Counted from the first letter of the stretch, positions 48,811-58,887 are shown. The stretch is 64,000 nt of DNA from Ascidiaceihabitans donghaensis (GCF_900302465.1 NZ_OMOR01000001.1:2418001-2482000); one strand, 5' to 3'. A program made the numbers and translations. Notes: a model not told the origin generated them from the letters alone.

Positions 48811-49850
48811 AACACAAGCTGTTCGTCACCAACTTTAACAAGAACTTCACAGGCGTTTCAGCGACGGCAGCCAATGTCGTCAAAGCACAAGCCGGGCGGT
48901 ACGACTTGCATTTGGTGGGTCGTCCCCTGCCCGGCTGCCCCGCTCCGACCACGGTGAAACAGGCCCGTGCGCTGTCACGTGGCGGCGCCATTTGGCACGT
49001 GCGGCGCAACACTGAAATGCGTGCGGCACTTTGGGCGCGTGATGTGCTGCGCCTTCCTATCAAAATTGTGTTCACGTCCGCCGCCATTCGCCGCCATTCC
49101 GCGTTTCCCCGTTGGCTGATCAGCCGGATGGATGCAGTCATTGCCACCACGGATGCGGCCGCTTCCTTTGTGCCCCATGTCCGCGCAGTTGTACCGCATG
49201 GCGTTGACACAAACCTGTATGTGCCAGCCGCTGACAGGGCCGCGGCTTGGCAGGCTTTGGGGTATGGCGGCAAACGGGGCATCGCGACAATCGGACGGGT
49301 GCGGCCCGAGAAGGGCACCGATCAGTTTGTGACTGCGATGCTGCCGTTGCTGCGTGACCACCCGGACGCTGTGGCGTTGGTGGTGGGCAAGGCATCGCGA
49401 TCACATCAGGCGTTTCAAGACAAGCTGAAGTCCGTCATCGCGCGGGCCAACCTAAGCGACCGCATCCTGTTTGTGGGTGAAATCCCGTCACCGGACCTGC
49501 CAAAACTGATGCAAGCGCTGTCTTTGGTGGTGCAACTGCCCACATACGAAGGCTATGGAATGGTCCCGTTGGAAGGCATGGCATCAGCAGTGCCTTTTGT
49601 GGGAACGGACACAGGGTACTACCGCGCATTCACGGCCGACGGGATTGCAGGAACCATCGTGGGCACCGTAGGCCAAGCCACAAAAGCAGCGGATCATATT
49701 CTAAACGGCAATGTTGAAAGGATGGGCGCACAGGCACGGGTCATGGCCTGTGCAGGATTTGGCATTCAATCCGAGGCAGACGGGATCGACACTGTTTATC
49801 AAACACTGTCAGGGCAAATTCTGGCAGGGCAAATGCTGGCTGGGCGATAG
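48807..49850 (+). CDS. GT4-type glycosyltransferase, probable LPS core enzyme
   Basis: 347 aa. GT-B fold: GRVRPEKGTDQF near 158-169 and the EGYGMVPLEGMASAVP acidic motif near 250-265, both diagnostic of glycosyltransferase group 1. The start overlaps the waaA stop by 4 nt, so it should act next to Kdo in lipopolysaccharide core assembly; the sugar is unknown. The C-terminus LSGQILAGQMLAGR is encoded by three near-identical 15-nt units. Confidence 0.85.
   Translation: MKHKLFVTNFNKNFTGVSATAANVVKAQAGRYDLHLVGRPLPGCPAPTTVKQARALSRGGAIWHVRRNTEMRAALWARDVLRLPIKIVFTSAAIRRHSAFPRWLISRMDAVIATTDAAASFVPHVRAVVPHGVDTNLYVPAADRAAAWQALGYGGKRGIATIGRVRPEKGTDQFVTAMLPLLRDHPDAVALVVGKASRSHQAFQDKLKSVIARANLSDRILFVGEIPSPDLPKLMQALSLVVQLPTYEGYGMVPLEGMASAVPFVGTDTGYYRAFTADGIAGTIVGTVGQATKAADHILNGNVERMGAQARVMACAGFGIQSEADGIDTVYQTLSGQILAGQMLAGR
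49806..49850 (+). repeat. 15-nt tandem repeat at the 3' end of the GT4 gene
   Basis: Units CTGTCAGGGCAAATT, CTGGCAGGGCAAATG and a partial CTGGCTGGGCGA give LSGQI-LAGQM-LAGR. It may have lengthened the C-terminus recently. Confidence 0.7.
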
Positions 49851-49858
49851 GGACGTAA

Positions 49859-49876
49859 GGTGCACCTTGGTGCACC
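49859..49876. terminator. GGTGCACC inverted repeat in the convergent gap
   Basis: GGTGCACC occurs twice with 2 nt between (49859-49866, 49869-49876) and can fold as a stem between the converging GT4 and M20 genes. There is no T-run. Confidence 0.3.
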
Positions 49877-49889
49877 CCACGCCTGCCAA

Positions 49890-51053
49890 TCAGCTTGCGG
49901 GCATACGCTGTTCGACAATTTCGGCCCACCACGAACATCCGGCCGGAATGGCCTCGTCGTTGAAGTTGTATTCAGGGTGATGCACCATCGCAGTATCGCC
50001 GTTACCCACCAGAATATACGCGCCGGGGCGTTCTTCCAGCAAATAGGCAAAGTCTTCGCCCCCCATAACCAAAGGCGCTTCATCACATTGGCCCGACACC
50101 GATTTGGCCACCTCCGCTGCGAATTCGGTTTGGGCTTCGGCATTGACCATGACGGGATAGCCCCGGTGGTAAACAACCTCTGCTTTGCCGCCCAATGCAG
50201 TCGCTGTGCCTTCACAAATCTCGTAAATGCGCTTTTCGGCCAGAACCCGCATTTCAGCTGACATCGTGCGCACTGTCCCTTTCAGGTGCACGCGTTGTGG
50301 AATGACATTGAATGCTTTTGACGATGTCTCAAAGGAGGTCACAGATACCACCAATCGATCAACCGGATCGGCATTGCGGCTGGCGATGGTTTGCAAACCC
50401 ATCACAATCTGGCTTCCCATGATCGTGGGATCTGCCGTTTCATGTGGTTTGGCCGCGTGCCCTCCCAATCCTTCAATCAGGATTTCAAACTGGTCTGTCG
50501 CTGCAAAGAACGCCCCTGGGCGGATTGCGAAACTGCCCACGGGTTGGCCTGGCCAATTGTGCATGCCGTACACCTCTTGGATGCCAAAACGCTCCATCAG
50601 CCCGTCTTCACACATCTCGCGCCCGCCGCCGCCGCCTTCTTCTGCGGGTTGGAAAATGACAACGACTGTCCCGTCAAAATTACGGGTTTCCGACAAGTAC
50701 TGCGCAGCCCCCAACAACATGGCCGTGTGCCCATCGTGCCCGCACGCATGCATCGCGTTGTCTGTCTTGGAGGCATAAGGCAATCCCGTTTGCTCATGAA
50801 TAGGCAGCGCATCCATATCCGCCCGCAAGCCCAGCACCTTCCCGGACCCGGTCGCGTTCCCTTTGATCACACCGACCACACCCGTACGCCCGATCCCTTC
50901 AACCACATCGTCACAGCCAAATTCGCGCAGTTTTTTGGCCACCAATGCACTGGTGCGGTGGGTTTCAAACAGGATTTCAGGATGTTCGTGGATATCACGA
51001 CGCCAAGCAGTGATGTCGTCATGCAGTTCGGCAAGTCGGTTTTTTACGGGCAT
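49890..51053 (-). CDS. M20-family amidohydrolase (hippurate hydrolase-like), copy 2
   Basis: 387-aa metal-dependent amidohydrolase/aminoacylase. Metal motif HACGHDGHT at 102-110, RADMDALPI near 77-85, and PAEEGGGGG with the catalytic Glu near 136; dimer domain about 180-290. It removes acyl groups from N-acyl amino acids. Closely similar over its whole length to the gene just upstream (51107-52276), hence a tandem duplication. Last gene of the - strand catabolic unit. Confidence 0.88.
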   Translation of the reverse strand: MPVKNRLAELHDDITAWRRDIHEHPEILFETHRTSALVAKKLREFGCDDVVEGIGRTGVVGVIKGNATGSGKVLGLRADMDALPIHEQTGLPYASKTDNAMHACGHDGHTAMLLGAAQYLSETRNFDGTVVVIFQPAEEGGGGGREMCEDGLMERFGIQEVYGMHNWPGQPVGSFAIRPGAFFAATDQFEILIEGLGGHAAKPHETADPTIMGSQIVMGLQTIASRNADPVDRLVVSVTSFETSSKAFNVIPQRVHLKGTVRTMSAEMRVLAEKRIYEICEGTATALGGKAEVVYHRGYPVMVNAEAQTEFAAEVAKSVSGQCDEAPLVMGGEDFAYLLEERPGAYILVGNGDTAMVHHPEYNFNDEAIPAGCSWWAEIVEQRMPAS

Positions 51054-51106
51054 AGGAACCTCTTTTCGTGTTGTCTTGTCATGGGCACTTTGGAAAATCG
51101 CCGTGT

Positions 51107-52276
51107 TTACGCCGCAGGCATGCGCCGTTCAATCATTTCAGCAAACCAGCTGCATCCAGCTGGAATGGTATCGTCGTCAAAGTCGTATGCCGGGTGATGC
51201 ACCGTTGCGCCCTCTTCCCCGTTGCCGACCATGATGTACGCGCCGGGGCGGGCTTCCAGCATATAGGAAAAATCTTCGCCCGCCATGATCGGTGGCGTAT
51301 CGGTAATCACAGACCCAGCCACCGCGGCTGCGGCTTCGGCGGCGTAATCGGTGTTTTCGTCGGCGTTCACGGTCACAGGATACCCGCGCACATAGGCAAC
51401 ATCCGCCGTGCAGCCATGGGCCTGAGCCGTGGCCTCCACAATCCGTTTCAAGCTGGTTTCAGCCAAATCGCGCACACCCGCATCCAAGGTCCGCACAGTG
51501 CCACGCATGGTGACCGATTGCGGGATCACATTGTGGGCGTCAGTGTCAGAATGCAGCGCGCATATTGACACCACAACCTGCTTCAAAGGGTCCGTGATAC
51601 GTGATGCGATGCTTTGCACCCCCAAGATCACATGGGCAGACGCCACATTTGGATCAACCGCCTCATGCGGGGCAGCGGCATGGCCACCCTGCCCCGTGAC
51701 TGTCAGCACAAATTCATCAGTCGCCGCCAGCAAAGGCCCTTTGCAAATCGCAAATTCTCCCGCCTTCAGCCCAGGCATATTATGCATGCCGTAGACTTCT
51801 TGAACACCAAAGCGATCCATGATGCCTTCTTCAACCATCACACGGCCACCGCCGCCGCCCTCTTCGGCCGGTTGGAACAAAAGCACAGCTGTCCCGTCAA
51901 AATTACGGGTCTCTGCCAGATATTGCGCCGCCCCCAACAGCATCGCAGTGTGTCCGTCATGACCACAAGCGTGCATTTTGCCGGGGGTCTTTGAGGCATA
52001 ATCCAACCCCGTCGCTTCCTCGATTGGCAATGCATCCATATCGGCGCGCAACCCGATCACACGGCCTTTTGTGTCGGTTTTGCCTTTGATCACAGCAACC
52101 AAACCGGTTTTCGCCACACCTGTCGTGATGTCAGTGATGCCAAAACTGCGCAGACGCTCTTCTACGAATTTCGAGGTCTCGAACAAATCGAAATCAAGTT
52201 CGGGAATCTCGTGCAAATGCCTACGCCATGCTGTGATGTCGGCATGGGTTTCGGCAAAACGGTTTTTGATCGGCAT
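51107..52276 (-). CDS. M20-family amidohydrolase (hippurate hydrolase-like), copy 1
   Basis: 389 aa, same architecture as the following gene: RADMDALPIEEATGL, HACGHDGHT, and FQPAEEGGGGGR. Both begin MPxKNRxAExHxDITAWRR and end IPAGCSWxAExIxxRMPA. The gap of 53 bp between them has no promoter I can see. Two retained copies suggest different substrate ranges. Confidence 0.88.
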   Translation of the reverse strand: MPIKNRFAETHADITAWRRHLHEIPELDFDLFETSKFVEERLRSFGITDITTGVAKTGLVAVIKGKTDTKGRVIGLRADMDALPIEEATGLDYASKTPGKMHACGHDGHTAMLLGAAQYLAETRNFDGTAVLLFQPAEEGGGGGRVMVEEGIMDRFGVQEVYGMHNMPGLKAGEFAICKGPLLAATDEFVLTVTGQGGHAAAPHEAVDPNVASAHVILGVQSIASRITDPLKQVVVSICALHSDTDAHNVIPQSVTMRGTVRTLDAGVRDLAETSLKRIVEATAQAHGCTADVAYVRGYPVTVNADENTDYAAEAAAAVAGSVITDTPPIMAGEDFSYMLEARPGAYIMVGNGEEGATVHHPAYDFDDDTIPAGCSWFAEMIERRMPAA

Positions 52277-52374
52277 AGTATCTCCTGTAAAACGCAGCCC
52301 CCGATGGAAAAGGCCCTTATGTGATACGCCCTAACCTGTCGGACCTTGATTTGGCGGTTCTGGACAGATGGGGC

Positions 52375-53718
52375 CTAAACAGAGGGGCCGATGTCCATGG
52401 GGGAGCCATCCGAAAAGCGGCTCAACCTGAATCGTGTCAGATCATGCGCCACATCTGCACCAGTGACCAGCCCTGCCAGCACTTTGCCCGCCCCCGGTCC
52501 GATCCCAAACCCGTGACCGCTAAACCCGGTTCCAATGGTCAACCCCGGCAGGGCGTCGACGCGGTCCATCACAGGCACCACATCAGGCATCGTATCGATC
52601 ATTCCCGCCCATGCTGTTTTCAGTGTGACATCGCCCATTTGCGGAAACAATGCTGCGAAGTCGCGACACAAGTCAGTCAATTTTTTCTGGTTTGGCAGTG
52701 GGTTAAGGACACGCATTTCCTCAAACGGGCTTGGCGCATCGCCCTTCCATTTGCGTTTCGTGCCCCACGCATCCGGAAATCCTTTGGGTGCTTTGGGCAA
52801 GAAACGGGTCCCGAAAGGGTCCTGTTTCAGTTGTGTTAAGAATTTTGGCAATGCGCGAAACGCATCCGGACCAACAAACAGCTCATGAAACCCGCCTGCT
52901 GCCAGCGAATACCCGCCATCGCTACGTGGACGAAACGCGACGTTTTCAGCAGCCGCAGCCCCTTGCGACAGATGGGGCAAGGGATGGGTCGCGGCCACTG
53001 TGGCGCGGACACTTAACTGTGGAAGCGATATTCCTTCGTTGCGCAAAAACAGGGATGACCACGCCCCAGCTGCCAAAACAACCTGTGTTGTTTTTATAAC
53101 GCCTGCTTCCGTCACAACGCCACTGACACGACCCGCTTCGCGGTCCAGACAACGCACTGCACAGTTTTCAACAACTGTAACACCTGCGCGGGCCGCTATT
53201 CCGGCCAAAGCGGGCACCGTCACCCAAGGTTCTGCACGCATGTCGCTGGGTGTATGGAGCGCACCTGCAAACCGACGCGAAATCCCTGGAAACACCTGCG
53301 CAATCTCAGCGTCGCTCAACAGTCTGCTGTCGACCCCATGTGTTTTGGCGTGTGGCAACCAGTTTGCATAGGTCTCCATTTCTTCGGCCGTTTCCGCCAG
53401 ATAGGTCACACCGCCTTGTACCAAACCAATGTCGATATTGGTTTGGGCTGCCAGTTCACGCCACAAACGGTTGGCTTCGGCTGTGATGGGCAGCTCATCG
53501 GGGTCGCGCCCTTGCTGCCGAATCCACCCCCAATTGCGGCTGGATTGTTCACACGCGATGCGGCCCTTTTCCAGCAGCGCGACCTTGTGTCCGTCCTGCG
53601 CCAGAAAAAGTGCCGTGCATACGCCAATGACACCGGCACCAATCACAACAACGTCCACTTCCGTTGGGACGGGACCGGGATACGTAACAAGGGTGGCTTC
53701 TGAGATCGGGAATTTCAC
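52375..53718 (-). CDS. FAD-dependent amino-acid/amine oxidoreductase (DadA/DAO type)
   Basis: 447 aa. N-terminal FAD motif VVVIGAGVIG with GxGxxG at 27-32 and the ribose-binding Glu50, then SSRNWGWIRQQGRDPDELP near 59-77, a motif of bacterial D-amino-acid dehydrogenase/sarcosine-oxidase-like proteins; the C-terminal TGFSGHGFGIGPGAG is the FAD-binding end. It oxidises an amine to an imine; the substrate is unknown. It sits between the ArgE-like gene and the M20 pair, same strand. Confidence 0.85.
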   Translation of the reverse strand: MKFPISEATLVTYPGPVPTEVDVVVIGAGVIGVCTALFLAQDGHKVALLEKGRIACEQSSRNWGWIRQQGRDPDELPITAEANRLWRELAAQTNIDIGLVQGGVTYLAETAEEMETYANWLPHAKTHGVDSRLLSDAEIAQVFPGISRRFAGALHTPSDMRAEPWVTVPALAGIAARAGVTVVENCAVRCLDREAGRVSGVVTEAGVIKTTQVVLAAGAWSSLFLRNEGISLPQLSVRATVAATHPLPHLSQGAAAAENVAFRPRSDGGYSLAAGGFHELFVGPDAFRALPKFLTQLKQDPFGTRFLPKAPKGFPDAWGTKRKWKGDAPSPFEEMRVLNPLPNQKKLTDLCRDFAALFPQMGDVTLKTAWAGMIDTMPDVVPVMDRVDALPGLTIGTGFSGHGFGIGPGAGKVLAGLVTGADVAHDLTRFRLSRFSDGSPMDIGPSV

Positions 53719-53797
53719 TGTTTTACCTGTTTATGATCCTAAAGGACATGACACGGGTCGGTGGGCGGGGCGTCTTGGTGAAGCCAAGCGCGCCGTT

Positions 53798-54964
53798 TCA
53801 CTGACAAAGGCGCGTCACCAGATCGCGCATGAACTGATGGCCCGCCTCGAATTGTGCCACTTCGATGTATTCGTTGGGCTGGTGTGCTTGTGCGATGTCA
53901 CCAGGACCACAGACCACGGCGGAATAACCAGCGTCCTGAAACTGCCCCGCTTCAGTGCCATAGCTGACAACATGGGACCCATTGTCACCGGTCAACGCCC
54001 GGGCCAAAGTTTCAGCGCGCCCCATATCTTCAGGCAACAAAGGGGGGACGGCAAACTTCGGGGTCAATCTGATCTCCGCCTCGGGGCGGATTGTTTTCAT
54101 TGCTGTTTCGACCTGTGCCACTTTATCCAGCCATGCCTTGTCCAACGCGTCCGTGTCGTCACCTGGCACAGCCCGGTATCCCATGTTGAAATGGCAGTCC
54201 TTGGCCGTGATGTTGTCGGCCGTGCCGCCTTGAATGGTGCCCACGTGCCAGGTGGTGAAGGGCGGATCGAACATGGCTGCCATCGGGCCCGGCGTGGCTG
54301 CAGCAGCGGTTTCGTTCATGTCGTTGGCCCAACCGATCAAGCGGGCTGCTTCGTGGATGGCGCTGACAGAGCGGTCTTGCAAAGACGAGTGCATCTCGAA
54401 CCCGATCACATGGGTGCGCCACGCATTGCCCCCTTTATGGCCTGTGACGGCTTTCATCATCGACGGCTCACCCACAATAACTGTGCTGCCCTTTGGCACC
54501 ACCCCTTGCATAGCCCGGATCATAGGCGGCGCGCCCGTGCAGCCGACCTCTTCGTCAAAGCTGAGTGCAAGCTGCATCGGCGTGCGCAATTCAGCATAAT
54601 GCGCCTCGACCAGCGCCCAGATCGCCAGCGCATCGTAGCCTTTCATGTCACAGGTGCCGCGCCCGTAAAAGCGCCCCTTCGCCTCGACCACCGTCCAAGG
54701 GTCGGTGTCCCATGGCTGGCCCTCGACAGGCACCACATCCGTGTGGCCCGACAATACCACTGCCCCCTCGACTTCAGGGCCGACATGGGCAAACAAAGCC
54801 GCTTTATTGGGTTGGTCGGGGTCCGGCCAACGATGTGCCGTGATCCCGTGAGACAATAGGTAATCTTCCACCCAATCGATCAAAGGCAGATTGGTTTCGC
54901 TGCTGACCGTTGGAAAACTGATAAGCTTGGTCATCAGGTCCAGCGGCGCCATTCGTAGGGTCAT
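53798..54964 (-). CDS. argE: ArgE-like acetylornithine deacetylase (M20)
   Basis: 388 aa, beginning MTLRMAPLDLMTKLISFPTVS. Metal ligands His74 and Asp76 (LSGHTDVVP), Asp106 (GRGTCDMKG), and the catalytic Glu138 with Glu139. The sequence is close to ArgE, which removes the acetyl group from N-acetylornithine, but location beside a peptide transporter suggests that a broader N-acyl amino acid could be the substrate. It starts 1 bp before the ATPase gene stop. Confidence 0.82.
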   Translation of the reverse strand: MTLRMAPLDLMTKLISFPTVSSETNLPLIDWVEDYLLSHGITAHRWPDPDQPNKAALFAHVGPEVEGAVVLSGHTDVVPVEGQPWDTDPWTVVEAKGRFYGRGTCDMKGYDALAIWALVEAHYAELRTPMQLALSFDEEVGCTGAPPMIRAMQGVVPKGSTVIVGEPSMMKAVTGHKGGNAWRTHVIGFEMHSSLQDRSVSAIHEAARLIGWANDMNETAAAATPGPMAAMFDPPFTTWHVGTIQGGTADNITAKDCHFNMGYRAVPGDDTDALDKAWLDKVAQVETAMKTIRPEAEIRLTPKFAVPPLLPEDMGRAETLARALTGDNGSHVVSYGTEAGQFQDAGYSAVVCGPGDIAQAHQPNEYIEVAQFEAGHQFMRDLVTRLCQ

Positions 54965-54965
54965 G

Positions 54966-56813
54966 TCAGTATCCGCTGTCAGTCAAAAGCACTTGGTGAC
55001 CCGGCGAAACTTCTTTGTAGACCGACGGTTCAGCGGTGTAATCCAGCCCGTGGATCGGCGACGGGATCGGTTTAAAGTTCAGATCTTTTTCATCTTTGCG
55101 CTTTCTTGGGTCCGCAATAGGTACCGCTTTCATCAGCGCTTGGGTGTAGGGATGTTGCGGATTCTCGAACACAGCGGCACGTGGCCCCATTTCTACGATG
55201 CGGCCCAGATACATCACGCCCACATTGTGGCTGACGCGTTCGACAACGGCCATGTCATGCGAGATGAACAAAAACGACAGATCCAGTTCGGATTGCAATT
55301 CCATCATCAGGTTCAAAACCTGTGCCTGCACCGAAACATCCAGCGCCGACACGGCTTCGTCTGCGATAATCAGCTTGGGGTTCAAAGCCAATGCGCGCGC
55401 AATCGCCACGCGCTGACGCTGGCCACCGGACAATTCATGCGGGAAACGGCGCATAAAGCTGCGCGGCAACTCCACACGGTCAAACAGCATCTCAACGCGT
55501 TGTTGGATGGCAGCCCCTTTTAAAGTGCCAAAGTTATGGATGGGTTCCGCAACCTGATCTGACAACTGCATCTGCGGGTTCAGGCTGGCAAACGGATCCT
55601 GGAAGATCATCTGCATGTCCAGACGGCTGTCGCGCAGATCTTTGTGGCTGAGCGCCATGATGTCGGTGTCGCCCACTTTGATCGAACCCGCCTGCGGTTC
55701 AACCAGCCGCAAAATGGATCGGCCCGCTGTAGATTTGCCGCACCCAGATTCACCTACAAGACTTAAGGTTTGCCCCTTGTTGATGGAAAATGACAAATCC
55801 TCAACGGCGTGAACATTGGCCACAGTGCGCCGGAAAAACCCGCCTTTAACCGGGAAGCGCGTCGTCAGGTTTTTCACCTCTAGCAGCACCTCGTCTGTGC
55901 CTTTGATGGGGACACCCGCCGACGGATTGCGGCTGTTCATCAAGACCATGGGTTCGGGATATTCTTTGCCGGTCATTTCGCCCAGCTTGGGGACCGCTGC
56001 CAAAAGCGATTTTGTGTAGGGATGCTGCGGATTCTCGAAAATTTCTTCGACGGTGCCTTCTTCGACCTTCTCGCCGCGGAACATGACGACAACCCGATCC
56101 GCCATTTGGGCCACCACCGCCATGTCATGGGTAATGAACATCACCGCGGTGCCTGTTTCGCGCTTCAAACGATCCATCAGGGCCAGAATTTCGGCCTGAA
56201 TGGTCACATCAAGTGCTGTGGTCGGTTCATCCGCAATCAGCAGGCGCGGCTCACAGGCAAGTGCAATGGCAATGACAACACGCTGGCGCATACCGCCTGA
56301 CAATTCATGCGGATATTGCTTTAGGCGACGTTCGGGTTCGGGGATCCGCACCTGACGCATCAGCTCAAGGGCGCGCGTGTTGGCTTGGGATTTGGACATG
56401 CCGCGATGCAGGCGCAGCCCTTCGGTCAGTTGACGCCCGACCGTAAACACGGGGTTCAGCGCCGTCATGGGTTCTTGGAAGATCATCCCGATCTCGTTGC
56501 CACGAATGCCACGCATAATCTCGGGGTCGATGTCGGCTAAATCGACTTTGTCGTGATCCTTACGATCAAATAACAGGCGCCCACCCGCAATTTTGCCGCC
56601 GCCAAACTCTACCAGACGCATCAAAGACAGCGAAGATACGGATTTTCCCGACCCTGATTCTCCGACAACGCAGACCGTTTCGCCCGACTTGATGTTGAAA
56701 GACACGTCTTTGACACCGACCACCGGCCCGTCTTTGGTTTGGAATTCGACCCGCAAACCCTCAATTTCTGCAATGGTTTGTGCCGGTTGCGCCGCGTCGG
56801 CCGTATCGAGCAT
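54966..56813 (-). CDS. Fused double ATP-binding protein of a peptide-type ABC transporter
   Basis: 615 aa with two complete ABC ATPases, equal to DppD plus DppF in one chain. First: Walker A GESGSGKS 51-58, signature LSGGM 171-175, Walker B LLIADEP 191-197. Second: GESGCGKS 354-361, LSGGQ 461-465, LIIADEA 481-487. Each half ends with the oligopeptide/dipeptide C-terminal region ([22 protein letters not shown]). It is transcribed away from the binding protein and permeases (57114-60911), which otherwise lack an ATPase. Confidence 0.94.
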   Translation of the reverse strand: MLDTADAAQPAQTIAEIEGLRVEFQTKDGPVVGVKDVSFNIKSGETVCVVGESGSGKSVSSLSLMRLVEFGGGKIAGGRLLFDRKDHDKVDLADIDPEIMRGIRGNEIGMIFQEPMTALNPVFTVGRQLTEGLRLHRGMSKSQANTRALELMRQVRIPEPERRLKQYPHELSGGMRQRVVIAIALACEPRLLIADEPTTALDVTIQAEILALMDRLKRETGTAVMFITHDMAVVAQMADRVVVMFRGEKVEEGTVEEIFENPQHPYTKSLLAAVPKLGEMTGKEYPEPMVLMNSRNPSAGVPIKGTDEVLLEVKNLTTRFPVKGGFFRRTVANVHAVEDLSFSINKGQTLSLVGESGCGKSTAGRSILRLVEPQAGSIKVGDTDIMALSHKDLRDSRLDMQMIFQDPFASLNPQMQLSDQVAEPIHNFGTLKGAAIQQRVEMLFDRVELPRSFMRRFPHELSGGQRQRVAIARALALNPKLIIADEAVSALDVSVQAQVLNLMMELQSELDLSFLFISHDMAVVERVSHNVGVMYLGRIVEMGPRAAVFENPQHPYTQALMKAVPIADPRKRKDEKDLNFKPIPSPIHGLDYTAEPSVYKEVSPGHQVLLTDSGY

Positions 56814-57113
56814 CCTATGTCCTCAAGGTCTTTGGAAAAATCAATGTTACGCGACGCTACGACCGTTTCTTAGACAGTGTCAAACACCAACCCGAGTAAC
56901 GCGCGGTTTCGCAGCATTTCCCGCACGACAACACTTGCATTTTTTCACAAACCTGTTTCGATAGGATCATCGGCTTGTGGGGGAACAGGCAAAAACTGAA
57001 TTTAACCGTGAGGTTAAACATCGCAGTTGAAGCGTTTTTTCCCAAAGGTCAAAAATGTTCGCGGACAACCGTGACATTCAACGGCACGAAAAGTGTCCAA
57101 CATGGAGTATGAC
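56814..57113. promoter_or_regulatory. 300-bp divergent promoter region of the ABC transporter
   Basis: No gene. It should hold promoters for the ATPase-argE-oxidase-M20 unit and for the binding-protein operon. A dyad TTTAACC-gtga-GGTTAAA (57001-57018) lies 96 bp before the binding-protein start and is a likely operator. GGAG at 57104-57107 is the ribosome site. The right half also contains a GTGACATTCAACG stretch without symmetry. Confidence 0.55.
57001..57018. promoter_or_regulatory. Dyad operator candidate TTTAACC-gtga-GGTTAAA
   Basis: Perfect 7-bp arms with a 4-bp spacer, upstream of the binding-protein gene in the divergent region. The size fits a dimeric regulator; no regulator gene is adjacent, so it may be encoded elsewhere. 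Confidence 0.5.
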
Positions 57114-58835
57114 ATGAAACTCAAATCCCTCTTGCTTGCTGCAACAGCTATGGGTGCGATGGCGCCTATGGCTTATGCAGACGGCCACGAAGGTGAACGC
57201 GGCCGCGATGGCGAAGTGCGCATCATCTATTGGCAGGCCCCTTCCATCCTGAACCCGTATCTGTCGGGCGGCACCAAAGACATCGAATCGTCTTCGCTGG
57301 TGATCGAACCGCTGGGCCGCTACGACCCCGACGGCAACCCTGTGCCGTTTCTGGCGCAAGAAATTCCGACAGTTGGCAATGGTGGCGTGTCCGAAGACCT
57401 GACATCTATCACGTGGAAGCTGAAAGAGGGCCTGAAATGGTCCGATGGCACGCCCGTGACATCCGCTGACGTCAAATTCACAGCTGAATATTGCATGGAC
57501 CCAGAAGGCGGTTGCGCCCAGGGTGCCAAATTTGACGGTGTCACAAGCGTTGAAGCCTTGGACGATCTGACCATCAAAGTTACATTCGACCAGCCCAAGC
57601 CAAACCCCTATGGTCCCTTCATGGGCGGCCAGTCCCCGATTATCCAAGCAGCACAGTTTGCAGACTGCATGGGTGCGCGCGCACCTGAATGCACAGACGC
57701 CAACTTTGGCCCCATCGGCACAGGCCCGTTTGTCGTCACAGACTTCAAACCAAATGACGTGATCACAATGGTTGCGAACGAAAACTACCGTGAAGCGGGC
57801 AAACCAGCCTTTGCATCTGTCACGTTCAAGGGTGGCGGTTCTGCCGAAGCCTCTGGTCGTGCGGTCATGGAAACCGGCGAATTTGACTACGCCTGGAACC
57901 TGCAACTGGCACCCGACGTCATCGCCAAAATGGCTGAAGGCGGCAAAGGTGTGCCTGTGTCCGCATTCGGTGCGTTGGTTGAGCGTCTGGAAATGAACCT
58001 GACAAACCCGTCGCCTGACCTGCCGCCAGAAACACGCGCGACAGTTGCCGAACCTCACCCGATCCTCAGCGATGGTCGTGTGCGCAAAGCTTTGTCTATC
58101 GCCATCGACCGCGAATTGCTGGTTGAAGTCGGTTACGGTGACGCGGGTCGTCCAACATGTAACCTGGTGCCTGCGCCTGCGATCTACGCGTCCGACAACA
58201 CGGAATGCCTGACACAGGATCTGGACGGCGCACGCGCGTTGCTGGACGAAGCCGGGTGGACTGACACAGACGGCGATGGCATCCGTGACAAAGACGGCAT
58301 GAAGCTGTCCTTGCTGTATCAAACATCCACAAACGCCGTGCGTCAGGACTTCCAAGCCCTGATCAAGCAATCCTGGAGCGAAATCGGCGTTGAAACCGAA
58401 TTGCGCAACCTGGACGGCTCTGTGTTCTTTGGTGGTGACCCAGGTTCGCCTGACACGTTCCAAAAGTTCTATGCGGACGTCGAAATGTACGCGAACGTGT
58501 TTGATGGTACAGACCCACAAGCGTATCTGGCGGCCTACCGTTGCGGCAACGAGCCGAAACCAGACAGCCAGTGGCAGGGTGAAAACATCAACCGCTTCTG
58601 CGATCCAGAGTATGACGCACTGATCGACAAGCTTGCCACAACAGGCGACTTGGAAGAGCGCGGCAAAATCGCTCGCAAAATGAACGACATGCTGACGAAA
58701 GAAAGCAACACAATCGTACCTTTGGTTGATCGTGGTCGTGTGTCCGGCCATGCCGTCACATTGGGTGGCGTTCGCTTGAACGTATTCGATTCAGAACTGT
58801 GGAATGTTGCAGACTGGTACCGTAAAGGCGAATAA
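57114..58835 (+). CDS. Periplasmic binding protein of the peptide-type ABC transporter
   Basis: 573 aa from 57114 (MKLKSLLLAA), with GGAG 6 nt upstream; a start 3 codons earlier is weaker. Signal peptide 1-22, cut after AYA. SBP_bac_5 family with IIYWQAPSILNPYLSGGTKD near 38-57 and KFTAEYC. The cysteine content (six) and the acidic YTDTDGDGIRDKDG-like stretch are usual in Rhodobacteraceae homologues. It would capture peptides or N-acylated/amide compounds in the periplasm; the ligand is not predictable. Confidence 0.92.
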   Translation: MKLKSLLLAATAMGAMAPMAYADGHEGERGRDGEVRIIYWQAPSILNPYLSGGTKDIESSSLVIEPLGRYDPDGNPVPFLAQEIPTVGNGGVSEDLTSITWKLKEGLKWSDGTPVTSADVKFTAEYCMDPEGGCAQGAKFDGVTSVEALDDLTIKVTFDQPKPNPYGPFMGGQSPIIQAAQFADCMGARAPECTDANFGPIGTGPFVVTDFKPNDVITMVANENYREAGKPAFASVTFKGGGSAEASGRAVMETGEFDYAWNLQLAPDVIAKMAEGGKGVPVSAFGALVERLEMNLTNPSPDLPPETRATVAEPHPILSDGRVRKALSIAIDRELLVEVGYGDAGRPTCNLVPAPAIYASDNTECLTQDLDGARALLDEAGWTDTDGDGIRDKDGMKLSLLYQTSTNAVRQDFQALIKQSWSEIGVETELRNLDGSVFFGGDPGSPDTFQKFYADVEMYANVFDGTDPQAYLAAYRCGNEPKPDSQWQGENINRFCDPEYDALIDKLATTGDLEERGKIARKMNDMLTKESNTIVPLVDRGRVSGHAVTLGGVRLNVFDSELWNVADWYRKGE

Positions 58836-58857
58836 GGTATCGGCCTTATGATCCATG

Positions 58858-58887
58858 GGTTGGGGCGCGTGTGCGTCCCAACCTTTT
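58858..58887 (+). terminator. Attenuator-like hairpin between binding-protein and permease genes
   Basis: GGTTGGG / CCCAACC (7 bp, plus G-T, C-G and G-C inner pairs, 10 in all) with a TTTT following. In ABC operons such hairpins let the binding-protein message outnumber the permease message. Confidence 0.6.

Noticed and set aside
53429-54859. 476-codon open frame on + opposite argE and the oxidase gene
   Set aside because: It crosses two real genes on the other strand and has no recognisable domain.
57078-58751. 557-codon open frame on the - strand opposite the binding-protein gene
   Set aside because: Antisense to a strongly recognised SBP_bac_5 gene with signal peptide and ribosome site; the antisense translation is rich in Arg, His, Cys and Phe and has no motif.
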